IMG/VR virus record: IMGVR_UViG_3300045929_000104
Location: 1 to 50,568 of that record
DNA length: 50,568 nucleotides
Direction: 5' to 3' (one strand)
Origin: a virus
The position numbers were made by a program, and so were the translations under genes. Position 1 is the first letter of the stretch. The number at the start of each line of letters is the position of its first letter. The notes under the pieces are model-generated. The model did no database searches, was not told where the DNA came from, and saw only the letters and a list, made by a program, of their open reading frames with translations. Shown here piece after piece: positions 17,611-27,444 of this stretch.

Positions 17611-18723
17611 GTGAGCGTTAAGCGCATCATACCGGGTGGGACATTTGGCAGTGCGACGGCTGTTCCGGTGGTTAGTGTTACACCGGAGGGGCACATCTCG
17701 CACATCACCACAACGGCGATCAGTGCGGGCGTGTCGGGGAGTGGGACTACCAATACGCTTACCAAGTGGACGGGATCGACTACGCTTGGGGATTCGCAGA
17801 TTGTGGATGATGGGACGGATGTAAGTGTAATGGGCGGTGTAGTTGTTGTTCAGGCGGACGATGGTGCAGGAAATTCTGTCCTGCGTACCAGCTATCTGTC
17901 CATCTATGACGGTGGTCACATAGAAGGCGACTTCGAAGCCGCAGGCGATCTCCTCATCTGCGACCAAAAGACGAGCGGTGATCCTGATGGGACTGGCACT
18001 CTGTTCATCGATTTTGGCGGCAAGATAAGAACTACCATCCGCAATGCAGACTACCTCGCGGGTGGTGCCGGTGAGTGGGCACACAACTGGCAGTTTCCAG
18101 ACGTAACCACAGGCAGTGGTAACCTCAATAAAATATGGCTAGCCGGTAGCGACTCGGCAGGCGTTGCCATGGTCGAAATGACGTGGGACGATACCACCGG
18201 GACTGTGCTTAAGTTGCATGATGTTGCTACTAATTCTATGGTCCCCGTCGAACTTGCACGCCGTTTTAGCCTCCGTAACTTTTCTGGTGGGACCACTGTT
18301 GGTACCTCCGGCGAAGAGCAACTCGGTATAACCGAAAACTTCACCATCGCCAACGCGCAGCACATCACCGGCACCGTTGCTGGTAGTTCTGTTGTTGATA
18401 TTTTTGGTGCTGGCACGGTACGTCTTTACCTAACAGACGGCGGAAGCGATAACGTACTCATTGCAGAGTGTGCCACCGGTAGTCTAGGAAACGGTTGGAA
18501 AATCGACTTCGACATCGCGGTTGGTAACACCGGTAAACTGTACTCGTCCTGTAACGTATATCGAGATTCCGACCGCGTAGCCCACACCTACAACGCACAA
18601 CTTGGCCTATCGGGTGGTCCTGTGTACTACCTTAACGTCACTGGAGACACGCCTAACGCTGCCGGAGATGTGAGACTTGAGTATCTTGCCGCTGAGATTA
18701 ACAACTACGTGATACCTGTGTAA
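17611..18723 (+). CDS. Putative tail fibre/spike protein
   Basis: A 370-aa protein starting at GTG with a GGGGAGAG leader. The N-terminus (SVKRIIPGGTFGSATAVPVV, TPEGHISHITTTAIS) matches the fibre phrase 'vtv...GhIt.it...i' seen near fibre tips. The rest is beta-rich and GC-poorer than the head genes. It resembles the end of the 842-aa fibre and could be a second receptor-binding protein. Confidence 0.55.
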   Translation: MSVKRIIPGGTFGSATAVPVVSVTPEGHISHITTTAISAGVSGSGTTNTLTKWTGSTTLGDSQIVDDGTDVSVMGGVVVVQADDGAGNSVLRTSYLSIYDGGHIEGDFEAAGDLLICDQKTSGDPDGTGTLFIDFGGKIRTTIRNADYLAGGAGEWAHNWQFPDVTTGSGNLNKIWLAGSDSAGVAMVEMTWDDTTGTVLKLHDVATNSMVPVELARRFSLRNFSGGTTVGTSGEEQLGITENFTIANAQHITGTVAGSSVVDIFGAGTVRLYLTDGGSDNVLIAECATGSLGNGWKIDFDIAVGNTGKLYSSCNVYRDSDRVAHTYNAQLGLSGGPVYYLNVTGDTPNAAGDVRLEYLAAEINNYVIPV

Positions 18724-18733
18724 AGGAGCCCGC

Positions 18734-18931
18734 ATGCTAGACTCCCTCTTCCCCGCTCTCATCACCGCCAGCAGCGGCGCCCTCATAACCCTCGTCGTCA
18801 TGTTCATCACTCGGCTCGCCAAGGTGGAGGCGATGGTCATGGCCCTCTCCGCGCAGCAAGACGACATCCGCCAGAACATCCGCTACATCATCGAACGCCT
18901 CGACGATGCATCACAAACACGCCCCCGCTGA
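18734..18931 (+). CDS. Small membrane protein with C-terminal coiled coil
   Basis: A 65-aa protein with an AAAGGAG ribosome-binding site: one N-terminal membrane helix (about residues 6-27) and then a charged helix (AKVEAMVMALSAQQDDIRQN) likely to be a coiled coil. This layout is like haemolysin XhlA-type or other phage lysis accessory proteins. It may belong to lysis or to membrane attachment of virion parts. Function uncertain. Confidence 0.55.
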   Translation: MLDSLFPALITASSGALITLVVMFITRLAKVEAMVMALSAQQDDIRQNIRYIIERLDDASQTRPR

Positions 18932-18937
18932 TACAAT
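18929..18937 (+). promoter_or_regulatory. Possible extended -10 promoter
   Basis: TG-A-TACAAT (18929-18937) matches an extended -10 and lies 26 nt before the TTG start at 18963, just after the previous gene. No clear -35 is seen. It could add transcription for the tail-hub and internal-protein genes. Confidence 0.3.
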
Positions 18938-18962
18938 AGCCTCATCAATCGGAGGATTTCAA

Positions 18963-19220
18963 TTGAGTTTCGAATCCAATCGCGAGAAGGTGTTCGTTAT
19001 TGCAGAATTCATCAGCCTGTTCATGTCCGGCCGCAAGAAGGCGCGGTTGACTGCGGCGCTGAATGCTGCCGATGCCGTCGTCAACAACTTCGAGCCCGCC
19101 CGCGCCGCCGTCACCCGTGTCTACAACACCATGCCGCCCGAGGATAAAGCAGCCGTTATGGCCCTCTACGACAACATCGTCGCCCTGCGTGACGCCCTTC
19201 GTAAGCAGCCTGCCAAGTAG
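18963..19220 (+). CDS. Small helical protein
   Basis: An 85-aa alpha-helical protein started at TTG, chosen because GGAGGA stands 6 nt upstream. An in-frame upstream extension would overlap the previous gene. It consists of amphipathic helices (EKVFVIAEFISLFMSGRKKA; LNAADAVVNNFEPARAAVTR). No family was recognised. It is followed by the tail-hub gene after 9 nt. Confidence 0.6.
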   Translation: MSFESNREKVFVIAEFISLFMSGRKKARLTAALNAADAVVNNFEPARAAVTRVYNTMPPEDKAAVMALYDNIVALRDALRKQPAK

Positions 19221-19229
19221 CCCGCCACG

Positions 19230-20927
19230 ATGCCCCGCGCAGGCTCCCTCAACCTATCCCTCACGAATCTCGGCCGTGGGACGGTTGTGCTCAACCAAGC
19301 CGCGGAGTCGTTGCTACCTCGCGAGGCTCGTGTAAGCGGCCCCGCCACCCCCTTCACTGAGAACCTCCGCCTACTCTTCAGCCTCGCTAGCGTCCGCCCC
19401 GGCTTCTACGAGTACCACGAGATCCCCGACGACGCAGCTGGCGCCGTCAACGGGCTCTTCCTCGCCCACTTCGACGACGGGGAAACCGAACTCATCCGCG
19501 CGGATAAAGCGGGCATGTGGTACGACGAAGGGAGCGAGTTCGATCCAATCGTTGATCCCGATGACGTGATGCTGACGGGCGACGAGACCGATACGTGGTG
19601 CTTTGCGATGGTGGCTCGTGCGGGGGCGGAGTCACGCGCCAACCAGATGTTCACCTGTAACGGCGTCGATGATGTCTACAAGTACACCGGTGGCGGCGAT
19701 GATGCCGAAACCATGGATGACATTCAAGATTACTTGAAAGGTGCGAAAACCATCATCGGACACCGCGGGCGGGCGTTGTTTGGCAACGTTATCGATCAGA
19801 CGCTCGCGGGCACCCCACGCAAGACCACCCGCGTCTATTACTCCATCGTCGGCGATCCTGAGACGATTACCGGGCTGGGTGGTGGCTTCGTCGATCTCAA
19901 CGACGACGCCTACCCAATCGTCGCAGGTGCGACCATCGGCGGGAACGTCTGCATCTTCAAGGGGGATTCGGTTGGTGGGTCCATCGTCGTGGGTACGCCG
20001 ACGGGGATCGTGCAAGCGCCGTATCGCTGGGACACGATCAACACGAATGGCATTGGTGTGCTGTGCCCCCGCACCCTCGCACAGATCACCCCGGACCTTT
20101 ACTTCTTCGTTGGGCAGGATGGGTTCTACCTGTACGACGGCGCGCGGGGGATCCTACCAGTCGCCACCGAGATCACCAGTCGTGTGGTGAGCCGCATCAC
20201 TCCCTCATCGATCAACCTCGCCCACGCTATCTATCTCGGCGCGACTAAGGAGATGCTTGTCTACCTGCCTACCGACGGCTCCACCTACCCCAACGAGACG
20301 TGGGTGTTGCAGCTTGAGGAACGGCGGGTGTATGGCCCATATCGCCACGGGACGGCACTCACCGCGTCGTCGCTATTCGCTACCACCGGCCAGCTGACGT
20401 GGAGCGATCTCAGCGCGTATGGAACGTGGGAAGGGTTGCGGCTGGCGTTCAAGTCGTGGGCGTCGATGTTAGGTCAGGCGAGCGCGCGGTCGTTCATGTA
20501 TGGGGCATCGGACGGCCGGGTCGCCCACGACGACAACGGCGCCACGCAAACCGACTTCGACAACGCCATCACCGGCACCTACACCACCGCTGCGATCATC
20601 CCGACCGATATGTCCCTCCCCGACGGACGCATCCTCGATGAGCATACGATGCTTACGCTGCATGAAGTGGCCGTGCAGTTCAAGGACATCGGCCCGTGGG
20701 TACCGTCCGTTGAAGTCAGCCTCGACGGTGGCGATACCTGGACCACGATTAGCGATGGCAGCGTGGTGGGCAACGACTCCCCTACCAACCGTGTCATGAC
20801 CAAACGCTATTACACCCTCCTGCCGAGTACGTGGCATCAGGTCCGCGTGACCGGCAATCAGAACATGCAGCTGTGGGGGTTGACACTTGAGTTCATGCCC
20901 TCGGGCTCGAATAAGGCGCACGAATGA
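19230..20927 (+). CDS. Beta-propeller-like tail hub / stopper protein
   Basis: A 565-aa beta-rich protein. Repeating strand blocks with Trp/Tyr and Gly-Asp turns (DGETELIRADKAGMWYDEG, PDLYFFVGQDGFYLYDGARG, GSTYPNETWVLQLEERRVYG) suggest a propeller such as P22 gp10 or the nozzle of short tails, which plugs and extends the portal-adaptor channel. Order adaptor, fibres, hub, then ejection proteins supports this. The stop overlaps the next start (ATGA). Confidence 0.6.
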   Translation: MPRAGSLNLSLTNLGRGTVVLNQAAESLLPREARVSGPATPFTENLRLLFSLASVRPGFYEYHEIPDDAAGAVNGLFLAHFDDGETELIRADKAGMWYDEGSEFDPIVDPDDVMLTGDETDTWCFAMVARAGAESRANQMFTCNGVDDVYKYTGGGDDAETMDDIQDYLKGAKTIIGHRGRALFGNVIDQTLAGTPRKTTRVYYSIVGDPETITGLGGGFVDLNDDAYPIVAGATIGGNVCIFKGDSVGGSIVVGTPTGIVQAPYRWDTINTNGIGVLCPRTLAQITPDLYFFVGQDGFYLYDGARGILPVATEITSRVVSRITPSSINLAHAIYLGATKEMLVYLPTDGSTYPNETWVLQLEERRVYGPYRHGTALTASSLFATTGQLTWSDLSAYGTWEGLRLAFKSWASMLGQASARSFMYGASDGRVAHDDNGATQTDFDNAITGTYTTAAIIPTDMSLPDGRILDEHTMLTLHEVAVQFKDIGPWVPSVEVSLDGGDTWTTISDGSVVGNDSPTNRVMTKRYYTLLPSTWHQVRVTGNQNMQLWGLTLEFMPSGSNKAHE

Positions 20928-21427
20928 CGACTAAGGTAGCCGGGCTCTCTATCGTAAGTTGCAACGACATCAACGCGCACAAGACGCTCGCCCCCCGCGT
21001 ACAGGGCGTGCGCGAATTCTGGCCCGACGAGAACATGGATGTCAATCCTGGCGTCTGGTACGTCAGCCAGTTTTGCAATCCGCTGAACCTCATCTTCGAC
21101 ATCGAAGATGGGCGGGGGATGATTGCATTCCTGTACACGGTGCCGTCGTACCGCTCGCAGGTGTTCGTCGCGAAGTGGGATGAGACGTGCGAGATCGACG
21201 TTGAGACGTGGCGGTCCGCGGCGCAGATTGCCGTGATGACGCACGATCTCATCTGCATCGATGCATTCATCGGCCGGGATAACGTTGCCGCGCAGAAGTT
21301 GGCGGAGCGTGCGGGGATGCGGCGGCGTGGCATCGTGCGAGGGCAGGTGCACTACAAGGGCGAACCGGTTGATACCTACTGGTACGAGATCGACCGGGCG
21401 GAACTTGGTATTGAAGGGAAGGAGTAA
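20924..21427 (+). CDS. GNAT-family acetyltransferase
   Basis: A 167-aa protein with the C-terminal half of a GNAT fold: strands around LNLIFDIEDGRGMIAFLYTV, the helix DNVAAQKLAERAGMRRRG (the 'N..a..lye..GF' acetyl-CoA/substrate helix) and the final strand YKGEPVDTYWYEID. Acetyl-CoA:amine N-acetyltransferase activity is expected for the family; the substrate is unknown. Such genes sit between tail and internal-protein genes in several podoviruses. The ATG overlaps the hub stop by 4 nt. Confidence 0.75.
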   Translation: MTTKVAGLSIVSCNDINAHKTLAPRVQGVREFWPDENMDVNPGVWYVSQFCNPLNLIFDIEDGRGMIAFLYTVPSYRSQVFVAKWDETCEIDVETWRSAAQIAVMTHDLICIDAFIGRDNVAAQKLAERAGMRRRGIVRGQVHYKGEPVDTYWYEIDRAELGIEGKE

Positions 21428-21430
21428 CTC

Positions 21431-22069
21431 ATGGCTTGGGCACCAATGGCAATCTCGGCTGGCTCCTCCCTCCTCGGCGGGATGATGAGCGGCAAGGGGC
21501 AGAAGAAGGCCGCCCCCGCACAGATCCCACCGCAACTCATGCCCCTCTTGAACGCCTTCACGCAGGCTGGTCAAATGGGCATGGGACAACTCGGCGGCGC
21601 GCTCCCCGGTATCTTCCAGGGCGGCATGCAGAACATGCAGCAGCAGGCGGCGACAGGCTTCCTCCCCGACTTCACCAAGCAGATCGAAGGGTACATGCGT
21701 CCCCAGATGGAGCGATCGTTCGATCAAGGGGCAGCCTCCTTGCGTGAACAGGCGGCGTTAACTGGCGGACTGAGCGGCAGCGGTCTCCAATTCCAGATGG
21801 GTCAGATGCGTGGGCAACTTGAATCGGGGCTGATGGAGCAGATGGCGAACATTTTCGGTGGTGCCCTGCCTGCTGCGATCTCGGCTCGTGCGGGCGCGAC
21901 GGAGCAGATGTTTGGCTTGCCTATGCAGATGTTGCAGCTGGGCGGTGCCGCGTTCGGCGCACCCTTCCAAAACCAGCAGTACCGCACGACACCATGGGGT
22001 GCGATGGGACAGGGGCTCATGGGGATTGCGCCCTCCTTGGCGAATTCGCAGCTGTGGAAGAAGAGTTGA
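21431..22069 (+). CDS. Internal virion / ejection protein, small
   Basis: A 212-aa protein rich in Gly, Met, Gln and Ala. The hydrophobic N-terminus (WAPMAISAGSSLLGGMMSG) could insert in a membrane; then come amphipathic helices with repeated GMGQLGG/GQMRGQLESG patterns. Such composition and place, ahead of two larger internal proteins, match P22 gp7-type ejection proteins that leave the virion with the DNA and form a conduit through the host envelope. Confidence 0.65.
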   Translation: MAWAPMAISAGSSLLGGMMSGKGQKKAAPAQIPPQLMPLLNAFTQAGQMGMGQLGGALPGIFQGGMQNMQQQAATGFLPDFTKQIEGYMRPQMERSFDQGAASLREQAALTGGLSGSGLQFQMGQMRGQLESGLMEQMANIFGGALPAAISARAGATEQMFGLPMQMLQLGGAAFGAPFQNQQYRTTPWGAMGQGLMGIAPSLANSQLWKKS

Positions 22070-22077
22070 GGTGATCC

Positions 22078-23232
22078 ATGCCCATCTACGGTGAATCCCA
22101 AGACCCTTGGGGTAACGTCGGCAATGCCTGGATGGCTACGTTCAACGCCATCGGCAAGCAGCTTGAACAGAACCGCGAGCGGGAGAAGCGCGAGGTGGAT
22201 GAGGCTGCGAAGGAAGCGTCGGCTAAGCGGGCTGAACTGGAACAGATGGACCCGTCTGAACGATACGCCGCGTTGGAAGCGTACAAGAAGCGTTGGATGA
22301 AGGCGCCGATGCACGTACAGCAGGCGGTATCGCCCATCCTCGATGCTGAGTTCATGAAGGGCACTCCCGTACAGGCACAGCAGAAGGCGGCGAATGTTAA
22401 ACTCGTCGAAAGCGAGGCACGTGAGGGTAACTTACGCGGTGACATCATGGAGGGGAAGCCGAAGTCGCCCGAGGAGGAGGCGCAGCACAGTCTCCGCTTC
22501 ATCGGCGCACTTGAGCAGCGACTTGGATTGAAGCTCACCGACGACGACAAGAAGTACATCGCCGCGAATATTCCCATGGGGTCGCGGGGGTCGTCAAGTG
22601 AATTCGACGTTCATTTGAATCGCTTTCGAGATCAAGTCAACGCGGAAGCTGTCCCCGGCGGTAAGCCCGATCAGAAGATGTACGATTGGGGGCGCGAGAT
22701 CGGCTACACCCCGAAGGATGTCGATGAGGTGTACGCAACGGCTGCGAAGGAGAAGTCGCGTAAGGAGAGCGTTGCTAAGTCCGACGAACGCCCCGAGATC
22801 GACAAGGATTTCGCCGCGGCGGGCATGGGTAAGACGGGTGGTGTCAAGGAAACCAAGCGACAGATTGGTGCGGTTCAGGCGCGGTTACTTGGCACCCTTG
22901 GTTACGACATGGTCATGACCGGCGGCAAGGATGAAGAAGGCAACCCCGCCATGATCTCCAAGAAGGAGATCCCCGCCGAGGCGTATGCGATGACGCGTCT
23001 ACAGGCGATCAAGGAGGTTGTCGGTAGCAATCCTAAGCTGCTCGCCGCCATCAAGAAGCACATGCCGGGGGAGTTGGCAGGGACGGGATTGGAAGGGGAG
23101 TCGGCTGCTGCACCTGCCACCCCCGCCGCCAACATCGATGACATCATGGGCGAGTTGAACCGCCGCGCCGCTGAGAAGGACGGTGCATCCAAGTCTAAGA
23201 AACCCACGTCGAACTACGTCGAGAAGAGATAG
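22078..23232 (+). CDS. Internal virion / ejection protein, medium
   Basis: A 384-aa, highly charged, almost entirely helical protein (KQLEQNREREKREVDEAAKE at 25-44; many Lys/Glu repeats) with an Ala/Pro linker near 340-350 and a basic C-terminus. It is the second of three consecutive genes with ejection-protein character. The ribosome-binding site is GAGGTG. No enzyme domain is apparent. Confidence 0.65.
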   Translation: MPIYGESQDPWGNVGNAWMATFNAIGKQLEQNREREKREVDEAAKEASAKRAELEQMDPSERYAALEAYKKRWMKAPMHVQQAVSPILDAEFMKGTPVQAQQKAANVKLVESEAREGNLRGDIMEGKPKSPEEEAQHSLRFIGALEQRLGLKLTDDDKKYIAANIPMGSRGSSSEFDVHLNRFRDQVNAEAVPGGKPDQKMYDWGREIGYTPKDVDEVYATAAKEKSRKESVAKSDERPEIDKDFAAAGMGKTGGVKETKRQIGAVQARLLGTLGYDMVMTGGKDEEGNPAMISKKEIPAEAYAMTRLQAIKEVVGSNPKLLAAIKKHMPGELAGTGLEGESAAAPATPAANIDDIMGELNRRAAEKDGASKSKKPTSNYVEKR

Positions 23233-23237
23233 CACCC

Positions 23238-26200
23238 ATGCCCGCCTTCACCGACGATCAGCTGCTACGCGTCCCAGCGAACCAACTGCATCTCCTTACA
23301 GATGAAGAGGTTGGTCGGCTGGCCGACATGCGGCAGCGTGAGAAGCACAAGGAAGAGTCTCGTCAACGCTACACACGCTTGGTCACCGGCGGGGAGGACC
23401 GCGCGCCAACTGCCGAGGGTACGGTCGATGTGCGTACCGGTGCCATGGCTACGGTGCGGGATTGGAAAGATCAGCAATTAGGCGCTGCCAAGCGTGCCGT
23501 GACCGCGGCCAAGACTGACCCGGTGGGTACGGCGACCAAGCTTGCTAACGGCGTCGTCGAGATGGTCGGCCAGATGGCTACCCTCCCTGAGCGCATGGTC
23601 ATGCCTAATCGTGGTTCGGGGAGTTACAAATCCTGGCGCGCCGCGTGGTGGGAGGATATCGCCGCCGCATTCAACGTAGATCCGCACGAAGCAGGGCTGA
23701 CCGATGCTGACCTTGCTCAATCACGTGAACAGGCTGAGCAGGGGAGTGCGCTGCACACCGCCGGTCAGTTGGCGAAGGAAGTCGCCATGACCGGTGTGAC
23801 CATTGCTAACCCTGGTGTGGGCATGGCCCTCATGGGCGCCGAGATCGCACCACATTGGGGGGAGGTGTTGGAGAACGCACCTGAGACGTACCTGATGGCG
23901 GTGGGGGTGCCGCTCGCTGTCAAGACTGGCAAGAGTGCGTTGGGGATGGTCAATGGTCGGGCTGCACAGGCTGTTACGGATGTGATACCCCCCATATCCA
24001 AAGGTCAGGCTGACCGCCTTATCCAGATCCAGGCGCGTCAGTACGCCTTCCACTTCAGCGAACAGAATGCTCCCAAGTTTGATCCTGCAACTGGTAAGGT
24101 GGTTAGCGCGCCGGTCTACGATCAACCAGTAGCAGGAGCACAACGCCCCCTCCCGCTCGACTATCAGAAGATGGGGCCGAGTCCGTACACGCTTCCCGAA
24201 GAACCTACCATATCCAAGGCTGCTCAGGTTGGTCGTGAGCCTTCTCAGCGTAATCTTGAGACGCTAGCCGAAGCCAAGCGCATCATCAACGAAGCCTACC
24301 CAACCATGCCGTTGGAGAGTACTTCCCCCTTGGCCATCGTTGAACAGGCGAACGGTATCCTTGAGCAGCGTCGGGCGCGGCAGGTGTCCATGTTCCCAGC
24401 TGCGCGAATCCACAGCCCCAAGACGCTCGTGCTTGAGGATGTGCCGCCGCTGGTACCTGAGTCACCCGCGCCACGTCCACACGTTGAGTACACTCGTCAG
24501 CCTAGCCTGCCATTCGAAGGCGGGGCAGAGATTCAAGGTCGCTTCCCGTTTGACCGAAACGAGATCCCGTCGCTCGCACTGAAAGCACAAGCCGTCATCG
24601 AAACCCCACCCTCGCAGATGGTGGATAGTGTCGTCAACGGTGGGCAGGCTGCTCAGGACATGAGCGGCGGCATGGGCATGGTCATCGATAGCGTGGCTGC
24701 CTCCTTCGCCAAGGCGTCGATGGCGCCCGAGTCGGCGATCTTGAACGCCGCACTTAAGGATGCTGATGCGTTGCTAGGTGGTCGCGTCATATGGTGGAAG
24801 CCGCAGTTCTCGTACCTCCGTGGCATCGCCCCTGACCTGCTCGCCAAGTTCATGGGCGCGGTGAGTGTCAAGCAGAACGTCCGCAACACCTTTATGACGA
24901 AGCGCGTCGAACCGTGGATGAAGAAGACGGTTCGTAACACGGAGACGTTGCACGATGTCGCACGCCTGATGATCGATCAGCAGGCGCGGGATATGAAGGC
25001 GGCAGGCGGGCAGGGGAATCTATCCCACATAAAGACATTGACCGATGAGCAGCGTACAGAGATCATGCTGCGACCGGGACGCAAGCAAGCGGTGGATGAG
25101 TATTTGAAGAAGATCCTCCCCGAGTTCAACGCATGGCGGCAGGCGATGGGGCATGAGGTTGATCCCGCGCAGGCGTACTGGCCCATGCGCGCATTCGACC
25201 CGAAGCGCCACAAGGGGAAGCTGCGCTACGATGTCGAGTCGGGGGCGCTGTTGACAGCAGGGGAGGTGCGGGTCAAGGGGATGCGCTCCTCCACCGGCGT
25301 GACCAAGAAGAGGTACATCGCCGAACGGGAGGCGGGGTCCGAACATGCGCGCACCGGCACCGCATCCGCCTACCTAGCCGATCCGTGGACGCTGTTCGAA
25401 GAGGAGATGGTTGAGCGGGTGGGGGCGGTTAAGACACGCGAACTCAAGTCGGCTGTGTTACGTGAATCCATCAAGCCCGAAGACCTCATCGACGACGAAG
25501 GGTATACCAAGCCGACGGTTACATGGCGCGGGGCGAAGGTCGAACCCGCCACCATCAAGTTCAGCCATTTCGACGAGGCGGGGACGGAGACGTTGCAGGC
25601 GGTTACGGTCCCGCAACCTCTGCAAGCCGCTTACGATGTCGTGATGGATATGGCGCGCCGTGGCGAGCATGGCGGCGCGCTGATGCATCTGCTGAATGAT
25701 ACCGTCATCGAGCAACAGTTGCGGGGGGTTGCGGAGCCCATCGCGCATTCGCTGACTGCCGCCGCTGGTCTCATGGAAAGCCCGCATCTCGACAAGGTGA
25801 TGACGAGTCCGGTTCGCAAGGCACTCGCGCACTACTGGATCACCCGCCTCCCTGCGATCCTGTGGGAAGTCAAGAAGATGGCAGGGCCGGAGATCGCAGC
25901 GCAGGCGAAGATGGCGCGGGAACTCGGCGCGTTCCGTGCGAAGGAGCGGAAGGTCAGCCTACCCAGTGAGCGTGAAGTCGCCATCACCAAACTTGGCCGC
26001 GAAATGGGCAAGGCGGTGGGGCTGCCGTTCAAGTTCATGCGGGATGTGGTGTTCGGCGACATGGTGGAGTCGCAAGAGGGGATCGGCGGGCTTGAGCATC
26101 GGTTGAAGTTGCTGCAGGCGCGGGCGATTCATGTCGGTGAGGGAGTACCATTCGCCGAAGCCCTCCACAAGGCGAATGAATTCGGTGGTACCTACGTCAC

Positions 26201-27320
26201 TGCGATGGCACCGAAGATGGCACAGCTTTTACGTGGTGTACCTATCGCAGGAGATGCGTTCGCCTCCACGATGACGGCTGGTTTGCGCTTAGGGGCGAGT
26301 ACTTTTGCAGGTATCCCCATCGTAGGTAGCGGACCGGCTGGGTTGGTGCGCGGCACGGTGAAGGGATTGCAAGCGCGGTCGGCGGCAGTGGGCGCCAAGG
26401 AGTTCGTCAACCAGACCATCCACCGCGCGCAGTGGCGGAACGCTACCGAGATGGTTGCTGGCATCTACGGCACGCACATGATGATGACCTACATGCTGCA
26501 TGGCAAGTGGCCGTGGCAGATGCCGGATCACGGGGTGAGAGGAGTACAGGTGTACCCCATCCCGTCGATGGGGATTGGCAAGGAGGATGACAAGCCCGCA
26601 TACCTGCCGTTGCGATACTGCATGCCCGCTACGTCGCGCTTCCTGTCGATGACCGGTGTGAAGGCGGCTTATGAGGGGATCGCAGATGGCGACCGTAGCT
26701 TCGATGCCATCTCAAAGGACATGATCCTCGGCGCGACGAATGCTTGGTTGCGGCGGTTCGGTACGGGCGGTGGACGGCAGGTATGGACGCTGGCAACGGG
26801 TCGCAAGGTCTCGCTATCCAAAGACTACGAGCAATACCGTGCCGCCGAGGACAGCGCGAATTGGGATCGTGTGATCTCGTCACGCATCAAGGCGGCGGCG
26901 TCTGAGGTGCTTCCCTTCGCTGAGAGCACGCTGAGCATAAAAGATGCCTACGCACACGGCGAGGGACCGTACACATCGAGTACAATGAACAAGATACAGG
27001 CGACCTTGGGAATGTTTGGGTTTGAACTGCCGAGTGGGCCGACGGCGACGCGTATTGCCGCTAAGCCGCTTACCGATCAGCGGAGGTTGGCGAACAGTGT
27101 GGGTGAGGGGATCGTATTCGAGGCAAGTCGTAAGTTTGCCGCCGATCCAAAAGCGGAAGTCGAATACACCAACAAGCGGCTACGTGAGGAGATGGATAAG
27201 TTTACTGACCCGGCGGCGCGGATCTGGTTGTTCAAGCTGGTGATGGACAACGGCTTGAAGCAGAAGATCAAGTTGCAAGTGACGGCGGCTCAGGCGCAGG
27301 CGATGGCGGAGGGGAACTGA
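23238..27320 (+). CDS. Large internal virion (ejection) protein
   Basis: A 1360-aa protein, the largest gene. Visible layout: charged helical N-terminus, a hydrophobic segment around 170-240 (MTGVTIANPGVGMALMGAEI), a long low-complexity linker (about 290-450), a helical core, a second hydrophobic stretch near 1000-1050 (STFAGIPIVGSGPAGLVRG), and a C-terminal helical region. This resembles T7 gp16-like or polyvalent-type internal proteins that are ejected and span the periplasm. No lysozyme motif was recognised. It ends in a 53-nt tail-to-tail overlap with the first leftward gene. Confidence 0.72.
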   Translation: MPAFTDDQLLRVPANQLHLLTDEEVGRLADMRQREKHKEESRQRYTRLVTGGEDRAPTAEGTVDVRTGAMATVRDWKDQQLGAAKRAVTAAKTDPVGTATKLANGVVEMVGQMATLPERMVMPNRGSGSYKSWRAAWWEDIAAAFNVDPHEAGLTDADLAQSREQAEQGSALHTAGQLAKEVAMTGVTIANPGVGMALMGAEIAPHWGEVLENAPETYLMAVGVPLAVKTGKSALGMVNGRAAQAVTDVIPPISKGQADRLIQIQARQYAFHFSEQNAPKFDPATGKVVSAPVYDQPVAGAQRPLPLDYQKMGPSPYTLPEEPTISKAAQVGREPSQRNLETLAEAKRIINEAYPTMPLESTSPLAIVEQANGILEQRRARQVSMFPAARIHSPKTLVLEDVPPLVPESPAPRPHVEYTRQPSLPFEGGAEIQGRFPFDRNEIPSLALKAQAVIETPPSQMVDSVVNGGQAAQDMSGGMGMVIDSVAASFAKASMAPESAILNAALKDADALLGGRVIWWKPQFSYLRGIAPDLLAKFMGAVSVKQNVRNTFMTKRVEPWMKKTVRNTETLHDVARLMIDQQARDMKAAGGQGNLSHIKTLTDEQRTEIMLRPGRKQAVDEYLKKILPEFNAWRQAMGHEVDPAQAYWPMRAFDPKRHKGKLRYDVESGALLTAGEVRVKGMRSSTGVTKKRYIAEREAGSEHARTGTASAYLADPWTLFEEEMVERVGAVKTRELKSAVLRESIKPEDLIDDEGYTKPTVTWRGAKVEPATIKFSHFDEAGTETLQAVTVPQPLQAAYDVVMDMARRGEHGGALMHLLNDTVIEQQLRGVAEPIAHSLTAAAGLMESPHLDKVMTSPVRKALAHYWITRLPAILWEVKKMAGPEIAAQAKMARELGAFRAKERKVSLPSEREVAITKLGREMGKAVGLPFKFMRDVVFGDMVESQEGIGGLEHRLKLLQARAIHVGEGVPFAEALHKANEFGGTYVTAMAPKMAQLLRGVPIAGDAFASTMTAGLRLGASTFAGIPIVGSGPAGLVRGTVKGLQARSAAVGAKEFVNQTIHRAQWRNATEMVAGIYGTHMMMTYMLHGKWPWQMPDHGVRGVQVYPIPSMGIGKEDDKPAYLPLRYCMPATSRFLSMTGVKAAYEGIADGDRSFDAISKDMILGATNAWLRRFGTGGGRQVWTLATGRKVSLSKDYEQYRAAEDSANWDRVISSRIKAAASEVLPFAESTLSIKDAYAHGEGPYTSSTMNKIQATLGMFGFELPSGPTATRIAAKPLTDQRRLANSVGEGIVFEASRKFAADPKAEVEYTNKRLREEMDKFTDPAARIWLFKLVMDNGLKQKIKLQVTAAQAQAMAEGN

Positions 27321-27444
27321 CGAGCGGGGTGGGGAGGCAACAGTTACGACATGTTGCGCCGTGGCCTTCGTAGGCCGACATCCTCCCGCATTCGTCGCAC
27401 TCGCTGACGATGGCGTCGAGTTCACGGACGTACCACCAACTCAT
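27268..27444 (-). CDS. Small zinc-binding protein, last gene of leftward cluster
   Basis: A 58-aa protein with four cysteines (CDECGRM...CRNCCL), a zinc-ribbon pattern, and a Pro-rich tail. The tail is antisense to the end of the large internal virion gene (53-nt overlap). The start ATG overlaps the upstream stop (ATGA). Function unknown. Confidence 0.55.
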   Translation of the reverse strand: MSWWYVRELDAIVSECDECGRMSAYEGHGATCRNCCLPTPLVSSPPPSPAPEPPSLAT

